A stretch of DNA of 12,676 nucleotides, taken from NCBI GenBank assembly GCA_014381035.1, contig JACMIS010000900.1, positions 1-12,676 of the forward strand, given 5' to 3'. The notes beneath the pieces were generated by a model. That model saw only the letters and a list, made by a program, of their open reading frames with translations, did no database searches and was not told where the DNA came from. The position numbers and the translations under genes are program-made. Source of the stretch: Armatimonadota bacterium. Lineage in GTDB: Bacteria > Armatimonadota > Armatimonadia > Armatimonadales > Armatimonadaceae. Each line of letters opens with the position of its first letter. Position 1 is the stretch's first letter. Positions 7,616-12,676 of the stretch are shown here, piece after piece.

Positions 7616-8180
7616 CGGTATCGGGGTAAACCTTTCGCGGCTAGCTGCCGCCGGAATTACGGTGACCCGTGCTTCGGACACTTGCGCAAATCCGACAATG
7701 TCGCGACTACTGGACTCAGATTACGGTGATGACCTGGGTCAGGCGACGCGCGAGCATCGGTAGTACTCGCCGAACATAGAAATCATGTGCCGCGTCATAT
7801 TTATTTTTGATATGCAACAACGAAAAATCATGCACGGTACCCACTGTGGGGCAGGGACAGCAAAAAGGTAAACGTCGATTTGCTGCCGGAAGAAATAGAC
7901 CGTCATAGCCACGGTTCCAACACAATTGTGGTAAGCACACCTGATGCCAGAGTAGATTGGGCAGCGCAGAACGCAACGCGGTAGGGAAGCGCAGAACAGA
8001 CCAATCTGCGACGGGCGTGAAGTAGTCCGCTTCGCCCTCGTGAGCGATGATCTCAAAGGGGACATCGGAGGCTTCGCCTTCCTGTTGCAATTTCGCCAGT
8101 GCCCGCAACGTTTTCCGCACATAGACACCGATTCCAGACTTACCACCATCCGCACCAAAAGTAGTTATCCCGATCTTCAA
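7616..8180 (-). pseudogene. GT4 glycosyltransferase, N-terminal half with frameshift
   Basis: The frame LKIGITTFGADGGKSGIGVY (the GGKSGIG loop that opens many GT4 enzymes) continues through PTVGTVHDFSLLHIKNKY and FYVRRVLPMLARRLTQVITV, the N-terminal acceptor domain of a GT-B glycosyltransferase. It stops at TGA 7716-7718. One frame over the expected continuation appears: SESSSRDIVGFAQVSEARVTVIPAAA, ending near TPIP at about 7616. An extra base around 7720-7724 explains the shift. The nucleotide-sugar-binding C-terminal domain with the E-x7-E motif is missing, so the enzyme is dead. The start is uncertain: TTG 8180 has AGGAG 13 bases upstream; ATG 8212 would need an eighth A in the A7 tract (8183-8189). 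The 7528-7615 stretch before the sugar transferase shows no glycosyltransferase similarity. Confidence 0.78.
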
Positions 8181-8230
8181 TCTTTTTTTCGCACTCCTAT
8201 CGGTAAATTCATACAGATAGTGATGCACTA

Positions 8231-8251
8231 CCGTTAAAACCCCGTTAAAAC
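8231..8251 (-). promoter_or_regulatory. Direct repeat of TTTTAACGG, 11-bp period, probable operator
   Basis: On the minus strand two identical copies of TTTTAACGG lie exactly 11 bp apart, 51 bp upstream of the TTG start of the GT4 remnant and just after the end of the GT2 gene. Tandem octamers repeated once per helical turn are the usual binding sites of OmpR/PhoB-family response regulators; the cyanobacterial Pho box has a similar core (TTAAC-type octamers with 3-bp spacers). A -10-like TATCTG or TATGAA follows 11-17 bases downstream. The regulator is not in the window: neither receiver protein encoded here has a DNA-binding domain. Confidence 0.55.
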
Positions 8252-8277
8252 ATAAATAGATTTCAAATTTTTTGATG

Positions 8278-9213
8278 TCACACTTTCGCACCGCGCACCG
8301 ACTCGTGGCGACGAAGAACGGTCTGTTGTCCCGTGCGAGCATCGCTATCGTTGTTTGCGATACGTTTTTCTCCATGGCGATGCCCCTGATAGTATCCCCA
8401 CTGAGCGATGGCACCTCGAAAAGGAGAGGCTAATAAACCATTCAGGTCGCGTGCCGCTTGATGCGACAGGAGATCATGAGCCAGAGTGCGGAGAATGCGG
8501 ACTACCATCTTAGGCAGCGAATCGTCCCCACCATAGATAAAGGCGTCCGCCTCACCCTCGATAAAACGCCGCCCATATAACTGATGCAGAGTATAGTTGT
8601 GGGAATGCATCGCCATAGCACTTTGTACGTACCGGATATCCCAACTCCGGCAACGGGCACGGACGCCCCATTCTACGTCTTCCGAACCCCAGGCCGCTGT
8701 ATAAAAGGGTTGGGCTTCCCAGGCACTTTTACGCAGTGCGGAAAATACCTGCGAGAATGGCAACCATTTCGGTGCGTCTTTCTGTGCCGGAAAAGCGACT
8801 GCATAATCCCGTCGCACCCAGGTGTGCGCATCCGAACGAGGGAGTTGCCGCCCGAACGCCGCCATTACCACCGGATCATTAAAAGTGGTAAGTAATGTAG
8901 TCAATGCGTCGGTAGTGAGCAAGACCGCATCCGAATTCAAGAATACGATAATCCTACCCTCAGCCATTCCTATAGCACGATTCAGAACGGCTCCAGGGAA
9001 ATACTCTTCCGGCTCGATGCGAAGCAAACGATGGGGATACTCCGCGACAATTTCGAGTGTTCGATCCGTCGATCCAGAATCAGCGACCAGCAGTTCAAAG
9101 TCGGTGAAGGTCTGGGAAAAAAGAGCGGCGAGTGCTTGTGCTATCACCCAATCCGAATTCTTTGACCGCATGATCACGGTTACTGGTCGCGGTTGCAGGA
9201 GGGATTCAGTCAT
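8278..9213 (-). CDS. GT2 family glycosyltransferase
   Basis: 311 residues from ATG 9213, chosen because AGGAGG sits nine bases upstream and the start overlaps the previous stop by eight bases; the frame is open further upstream but inside the preceding gene. GT-A fold: VTVIMRSKNSDWVIAQAL opens the Rossmann-like domain, ADSGSTD (44-50) binds the nucleotide, FLNSDAVLL (Asp95) is the DxD-like metal site, and WGSEDVEWGVRARCRSWDIRY carries the ED acceptor/catalytic motif (GSED) expected of inverting GT2 enzymes. The C-terminal ~70 residues (LYGRRFIEGEADAFIYGG, LAHDLLSHQAARDL) are helical and may touch the membrane or a partner. It is probably a cytoplasmic enzyme that adds one sugar to the lipid-linked repeat unit. 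Donor and linkage cannot be assigned. It is the last gene of the intact three-gene operon. Confidence 0.92.
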   Translation of the reverse strand: MTESLLQPRPVTVIMRSKNSDWVIAQALAALFSQTFTDFELLVADSGSTDRTLEIVAEYPHRLLRIEPEEYFPGAVLNRAIGMAEGRIIVFLNSDAVLLTTDALTTLLTTFNDPVVMAAFGRQLPRSDAHTWVRRDYAVAFPAQKDAPKWLPFSQVFSALRKSAWEAQPFYTAAWGSEDVEWGVRARCRSWDIRYVQSAMAMHSHNYTLHQLYGRRFIEGEADAFIYGGDDSLPKMVVRILRTLAHDLLSHQAARDLNGLLASPFRGAIAQWGYYQGHRHGEKRIANNDSDARTGQQTVLRRHESVRGAKV

Positions 9214-10624
9214 GAACGGGTGCCTCCTGCATTTCTGGCTCATCCAAAGATATACCAAGGACCCGAAGGGTATGCGGAAAATTCACGTCGCCATGCTGTC
9301 CCCAGGTTCGCAGATATGCCCGTCGCAACGCAATCGGGGAATCGCTGGATGCTCCCAGTGCCTTGGTTACCCAGCTACGCCAGATCAGGGAATCCGGAGT
9401 GATGGCGTCGGGGTAGGCGACAGCGGGAAATAGAACCGGCATTAATTCCCGCATTCCCGTGAAACGCATGCCATAGCGTGCCTGCCAGTGCGATCCAATC
9501 GGTGCGTCTACTCCGGGACCTCCTCTCAGTGCGTTCCAAACCCGACGGGCAAGCAGGCGCGGTTCTATCCAGGGCGCAGGCAAATATGTTGCCAGAGAAC
9601 GTTCGGATAAGCGACTCCAGTCCATCTCAAAAGACTTTCCCAACCGTCGCCACTCGAACTGCCAGTGAACCGATTCGAGCTCTGCACGCAATTCGTCCTG
9701 CCAGGCAGACAGATCTCGCAACAGATACTCTTCGTAACGGGGACGGAACCGAAACTCCGCCGCCATTTCATATTGTGCTCGAAACGATTCAGGCACATTC
9801 GCCACCTGGTTACGCATCCGGAGTTGTCGTTCGACATAGCTCCAGTGGTAATCCCCCAAAGACCAGAGCAACGCATCTCCATAGCCGAGAATCGCCTTCA
9901 TTGCATGGCGAATGATGGCACGTCGGTCGGAGAGTGTCAGGTGCAGTTCGCCACGATCTAAAATGACATCGTTGATGAGTAGCAAGGTACCCCGGTTGAC
10001 CAGCAGGTCGCGTACATCCTCGGAAAGGATCTGATCCGGGTCCGCGTGCCGTTTCAATTCCGGTAAAAAGGAAGTGTCGCCGAGCAGAGTTTTATGCCCT
10101 TCGACGATGTCATGCCAGATGACTCTACGGGGGGCATTTCGTAGGTTTTGCTCATTGACAATCCCGAGATATAACTCTATATTGTGCACCTCCATCGCCT
10201 CATTGAGCAGAGTGTCCAGCTCCTTCTTCAATTTTGCCATTGCCGAGACACTGACGCTCTCACGGACGATAACCAGAAAATCGAAATTGTTATGGGGGAT
10301 CATCGAACCATCGGAAACCGTTTCCACGCCCCCCTCCCCACGTCCATACCCACCGATAAGTGCCAGGGTACGGCAAATGCTTGGTGGTAATTGCGGAGAA
10401 AGACGTCGGGAAACATCCTTTAATAAGGAGGCGATGCGTGCTTCCACGGCACTATCCCCATAAACGGTGTAGCGTTGCTGATTCGCGCCGGAAAGTGAAT
10501 CCGTTGCTGTCTCCACAGACGGCAATATAGTGTCGCCGCTTTGTTGATCGGATGATTTTGGAACAACAGTATCGCAGGCATAGTGTCCGCTTTCCTGTGG
10601 TGCCGCAATTAATGCTTGTGTCAT
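9206..10624 (-). CDS. Nucleotidyltransferase-fold protein of unknown role, altered catalytic motif
   Basis: 472 residues; ATG 10624 overlaps the stop of the upstream glycosyltransferase (ATGA), with GAGGA four bases before it. The first ~50 residues are polar and probably disordered. Residues ~86-120 form a polymerase-beta-type nucleotidyltransferase signature: LALIGGYGRGEGG (91-99), then PHNNFDFLVIV (110-120). In active members the end of this motif is D-x-D; here it is Asn113-Phe-Asp115. A possible third carboxylate is in NIELYLG. The C-terminal 250 residues are mostly helical and Trp/Tyr/Arg-rich (YGDALLWSLGDYHWSYVERQ, FRFRPRYEEYLLRDLSAWQD), a little like HEPN-type helical domains paired with such nucleotidyltransferases, though no R-x4-6-H site is clear. 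Location between two glycosyltransferases, with translational coupling on both sides, points to a role in polysaccharide assembly, perhaps modifying a sugar, lipid or protein with a nucleotidyl or phosphoryl group. The function is not known to me. Confidence 0.8.
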   Translation of the reverse strand: MTQALIAAPQESGHYACDTVVPKSSDQQSGDTILPSVETATDSLSGANQQRYTVYGDSAVEARIASLLKDVSRRLSPQLPPSICRTLALIGGYGRGEGGVETVSDGSMIPHNNFDFLVIVRESVSVSAMAKLKKELDTLLNEAMEVHNIELYLGIVNEQNLRNAPRRVIWHDIVEGHKTLLGDTSFLPELKRHADPDQILSEDVRDLLVNRGTLLLINDVILDRGELHLTLSDRRAIIRHAMKAILGYGDALLWSLGDYHWSYVERQLRMRNQVANVPESFRAQYEMAAEFRFRPRYEEYLLRDLSAWQDELRAELESVHWQFEWRRLGKSFEMDWSRLSERSLATYLPAPWIEPRLLARRVWNALRGGPGVDAPIGSHWQARYGMRFTGMRELMPVLFPAVAYPDAITPDSLIWRSWVTKALGASSDSPIALRRAYLRTWGQHGDVNFPHTLRVLGISLDEPEMQEAPVHD

Positions 10625-11865
10625 ATTTTCCTCATGGGATATCTGGTCAGAATAGACGCCGCTTGTCGGGCGGCAATCAGGTGAGAAAAGAGCGAGTATA
10701 AGCTACGGACATGATGCTCTGGCTGAAACCGGTCCAGGTAATGCTGCCGTGCGTTCACGCCTAACCGTGCTGCAAGTGTGGGGTCCAGAAGTAAGCGTTC
10801 GATAGTCGCGGCGAGCACGGCAGGGTCATTGACCTTCTCGCTGTTATTGATCGAAAGCCCCGTTTCCCCGTTCTGCAACCATTCCGTCATCCCACCTACT
10901 CCAGATGCGATAACCGGGGTGCCATACTGCATCGCTTCCACCCCGACCAAACCGAATGGCTCCGGGAATCGGCTGGGCATCACTACACAGGTCGCTCTTT
11001 GATATAAATCGCGAAGGGATTCTGGATTGACCCGTCCGGCAAAGTAAACCCGGTCCTGTATCCCCAGTTGCTCCGCCAATCGACGATACTTTGCTTCGCA
11101 ACGTCCGCCTCCGGCAAGGGTCAGTCGCACTTCGGGAAGCAAGGTAACCGCATGTAGCAGGGTGTCTACTCCCTTTCCTGTAATCAGTTGCCCGACGAAA
11201 AGCAGATGGTTCGATTCACGTTCCCGGTTTCCCGCCCACTTTTCATCAGGACGTGCATACAAGGGAAGTACGTGTACCTTCTCCGCTTCAAAGCCATGTA
11301 GCCGTACTTCGCGAGCCATGTGAGCCGATGCGACTATCGAGGCATCCAGAAGCGTGCGGTTTTCACGTTGTTCGGCTTGTAGTTGTCCGATAGAGCGCAG
11401 AGCGATACCGGGAAAGTTTTCCGCACGTCGAATGAAACCGAGACACGCCAGACAATTCCCCCCTACCGCTTTTTCACAGGGTTGCCTTCCGAATGTAGTA
11501 TATTTGTGCTCTCGGGGACAAAAGAGCTGATAGTCGTGAAAGAAGCGGGTCAGCGGGATTTCGTGGGCAGCGGCGGCAAGCGCAAGCGGACGAATCGCCC
11601 CTACACCGCTCAGACGATGTACGAAAATCAGATCCGGCGAAAGTAATGGCACTTGCTGCCCTGCCTCAACCAGCGGAAATATTCCCCCCCCCGTTTTCTG
11701 AAAAGTCCGTGCGAAACCATGGTTGATAGGACCAATGAGGTCGCGATAAAGCAGGGTCGAACGCACCCCGAATCGGGCGTGCAGGTCACGGGCAGCTTCC
11801 TCTATATAGCGTTCACAACCACCGATTCGGTCCGCGCTCTCGTTGATCCATAGAATGTGTTTCAT
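10621..11865 (-). CDS. GT4 family glycosyltransferase (GT-B fold)
   Basis: 414 residues, complete. The N-terminal domain starts ILWINESADRIGGCERY (the GGxE/GGCE loop); the C-terminal domain has LLFVGQLITGKGVDTLL (221-237), LTLAGGGRCEAKY, VYFAGRVNPESL and the donor-binding E-x7-E motif EPFGLVGVE (Glu302, Glu310), followed by YGTPVIASGVGGMTEWL. A Cys cluster, C116-x13-C130-x7-C138-x2-C141, follows HDYQLFCP; this spacing recurs in a subgroup of GT4 enzymes and may hold a metal. Start ATG 11865 has only a distant AGGA. It is the first gene of the - strand operon: its stop overlaps the next start by four bases. It is likely a retaining, cytoplasmic enzyme that elongates the lipid-linked oligosaccharide; donor sugar unknown. 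A paired-octamer operator lies about 70 bases upstream. Confidence 0.95.
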   Translation of the reverse strand: MKHILWINESADRIGGCERYIEEAARDLHARFGVRSTLLYRDLIGPINHGFARTFQKTGGGIFPLVEAGQQVPLLSPDLIFVHRLSGVGAIRPLALAAAAHEIPLTRFFHDYQLFCPREHKYTTFGRQPCEKAVGGNCLACLGFIRRAENFPGIALRSIGQLQAEQRENRTLLDASIVASAHMAREVRLHGFEAEKVHVLPLYARPDEKWAGNRERESNHLLFVGQLITGKGVDTLLHAVTLLPEVRLTLAGGGRCEAKYRRLAEQLGIQDRVYFAGRVNPESLRDLYQRATCVVMPSRFPEPFGLVGVEAMQYGTPVIASGVGGMTEWLQNGETGLSINNSEKVNDPAVLAATIERLLLDPTLAARLGVNARQHYLDRFQPEHHVRSLYSLFSHLIAARQAASILTRYPMRKI

Positions 11866-11933
11866 TGGTGTTAGGTATTCCTGAAGTCCGGCGGTGATGC
11901 CACGACCGAACGTACCTATCCTCCTATCACTTC

Positions 11934-11952
11934 GTTAAAAGCCCGTTAAACA
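11934..11952. promoter_or_regulatory. TTTAACGG-type direct repeat, 11-bp period, in divergent intergenic region
   Basis: On the minus strand, GTTTAACGG and CTTTTAACG have their TTAA cores 11 bp apart, in the same arrangement and with similar flanks (AGTG follows) as the copy at 8231-8251. It lies in the 149-bp gap between the GT4 gene (- strand) and the small membrane protein gene (+ strand), so it could act on either or both. An AGGAGG-like stretch follows at about 11920-11925, too far from any start to be a ribosome site for the annotated gene. No clear -35/-10 pair is visible. Confidence 0.5.
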
Positions 11953-12014
11953 CGGCGGACAGGAACTAAATTTTCCACTAAATTTTTCGTCTTTAATGGG
12001 AGGTTGCTTTCCTG

Positions 12015-12359
12015 ATGAAAAAGAGGTGCTGTCAAATGATAAGGCGTCGTTGGTTGTTGACCGATTGGGAGAAGTCTGGTTACTTCTCCATTGCCCAAAA
12101 CGCCGCACTCGCGCTGATAATCAATGTGCTTTTTCTGGGGGCGGGCGCCTACGCCACCGACCCGTACTCGACGATTCAGTCGACGGCACGTCCCTTCGGA
12201 TTGAACATGGTGGAGAAGGTGAGCCGTTGGGACGCGGACGCAGCTTCCCAACAATTCCATCAGAACCAGGTGCCGCTTCTGCGCGACATGGCGTTGCAAA
12301 ACCTGCGGGTCAGCCGCGATGCGGCTAACCGCGTCCTTGCCAATCTTTACAGCACCTAA
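12015..12359 (+). pseudogene. Membrane-anchored hypothetical protein, truncated by IS remnant
   Basis: Start ATG 12015 with GGGAGG at 11998-12003, so initiation looks genuine. 114 codons. A basic N-terminus (MKKRCCQMIRRRW) is followed by one hydrophobic segment (about 28-46, NAALALIINVLFLGAGAYA), which could be a signal peptide ending AYA or a membrane anchor. After that come a soluble part (TDPYSTIQSTARPFGLNM, VEKVSRWDADAASQQFHQNQ) and helices. I do not recognise the family. The last ~15 codons (from about 12309) lie on the reverse complement of transposase sequence, so the real protein was probably longer and has been cut near residue 98. Divergent orientation from the glycosyltransferase operon and an exported N-terminus fit an envelope or secretion role, but that is inference only. 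Confidence 0.6.
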
Positions 12360-12676
12360 TTTTTGCGTGACTTCGGCGATCTTTCTCTGGCTTGCGAAAG
12401 TTGCCTGAAGCAACTTTGCGCGTGGTCCTCTGAAGCCACATTTCAAGAACCGCATCTTCCACCTCGCCCGTGCTTCGGTGATACTTCTCGAACACCTCGG
12501 TCGTGAAAGTTCCCTCCCGATCTCGCGGCACCCGCAGTTGCTCGATTTTCCCGACAGGAGTGATGAGCCCCCGATTGTAAGACCCGTTGCGCTCGCCCGT
12601 GCGAGTGTCCGTCTTCTCCCGATGCCGCGCTCCGATATGCTCGGTCATCTCTTCCTCGATGACCTGTTCCAAAACC
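12309..12676 (-). mobile_element. IS256/Mutator-family transposase remnant (N-terminal part, frameshifted)
   Basis: The frame enters from the right edge. It shows the conserved IS256 N-terminal block: LEQVIEEEMTEHIGA, RTGERNGSYNRGLITPVGKI and LRVPRDREGTFTTEVFEKY, then VLEMWLQ. The expected next block is found in another frame: SQRKIAEVTQKLGAVKIGKD and AVSRIAAD, ending near 12309. A 25-bp step between two CTGAAGC copies (12405 and 12430) sits at the frame change and explains it. The DDE catalytic part (normally another ~280 residues) and the IS end are absent; the fragment is joined directly to the truncated membrane-protein gene. It is therefore an internal piece of a dead element and not a fresh insertion. 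No terminal inverted repeat or target duplication can be seen. Confidence 0.85.
12397..12417. repeat. Perfect 8-bp hairpin inside the transposase remnant
   Basis: AAAGTTGC (12397-12404) and GCAACTTT (12410-12417) are exact inverted repeats around a 5-base loop, CTGAA. The loop and right arm overlap one of two CTGAAGC copies (12405-12411 and 12430-12436) spaced by 25 bp, where the transposase frame changes. It is probably the scar of a small duplication or slippage event. There is no T-run on either side, so it is unlikely to be a terminator. Confidence 0.6.

Noticed and set aside
5725..8180. The idea that the GT4 N-terminal half (7616-8180) and the GT4 tail (5725-5907) are two ends of one gene split by the sugar transferases
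   Set aside because: About 150 residues between them are absent and the intervening genes are in ordinary operon order with their own ribosome sites; two separate genes damaged independently is simpler.
8584..9433. Two + strand frames (103 and 203 residues) opposite the GT2 gene and the end of the nucleotidyltransferase-like gene
   Set aside because: No motifs; antisense to two well-supported genes.
11946..12455. A 169-residue - strand frame spanning the transposase and the membrane-protein gene
   Set aside because: Only its middle part (RKIAEVTQKLGAV...) is real transposase sequence; the rest is antisense of the + strand gene, so it is not one gene.
1..12676. CRISPR arrays, tRNA or rRNA genes
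   Set aside because: No regularly spaced repeats with spacers and no cloverleaf or rRNA-like stretches were seen on either strand.

Overview
The window shows an uncultured-looking or poorly characterised bacterium, Gram-negative in style, with roughly balanced to moderately high G+C (judged by eye, not computed). No marker fixes the phylum. The gene content (Rcp1-like receiver, HsbR/HsbA-like partner switch, monotopic sugar transferases, WecG/TagA-type glycosyltransferase) is common in environmental bacteria that make exopolysaccharide.

Left part (1-3846, + strand) is a signalling operon. It holds the 3' end of a PAS-type sensor histidine kinase, a single-domain Rcp1-like response regulator, a three-domain protein (receiver + PP2C/SpoIIE phosphatase + RsbW-like ATPase) and a STAS anti-sigma-factor antagonist. 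The last two have the same layout as the HsbR/HsbA pair of Pseudomonas and resemble SypE/SypA of Vibrio. Both of those switches control biofilm or surface behaviour, which fits the polysaccharide genes next door.

Middle part (3898-8180) is a decayed exopolysaccharide region. On the + strand the N-terminal piece of an alkaline-phosphatase-superfamily gene is joined to the C-terminal half of a Wzx-type flippase, with two one-base frameshifts, both in short C runs. On the - strand are a small unknown ORF, the C-terminal tail of a GT4 glycosyltransferase, a divergent sugar transferase fused to the beginning of a WecG/TagA/CpsF (GT26) domain that breaks off abruptly, an intact short sugar transferase (the likely initiating enzyme), and the N-terminal half of another GT4 gene with a frameshift.

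Right part (8278-11865, - strand) is an intact three-gene operon with overlapping start and stop codons: a GT4 glycosyltransferase, a nucleotidyltransferase-fold protein of unknown role, and a GT2 glycosyltransferase. Read in the order of transcription (right to left), these continue into the damaged region. At the far right a + strand gene for a small membrane-anchored protein is cut off by the inner part of an IS256/Mutator-type transposase remnant, whose N-terminal coding end leaves the window.

Two patterns cut across the genes. First, a direct repeat of a TTTAACGG-like octamer with an 11-bp period lies upstream of three - strand transcription units. It looks like an OmpR/PhoB-type operator and would tie the locus into one regulon. 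Second, at least four abrupt protein-level junctions occur within about 8 kb, pointing to repeated deletions (or an assembly problem).
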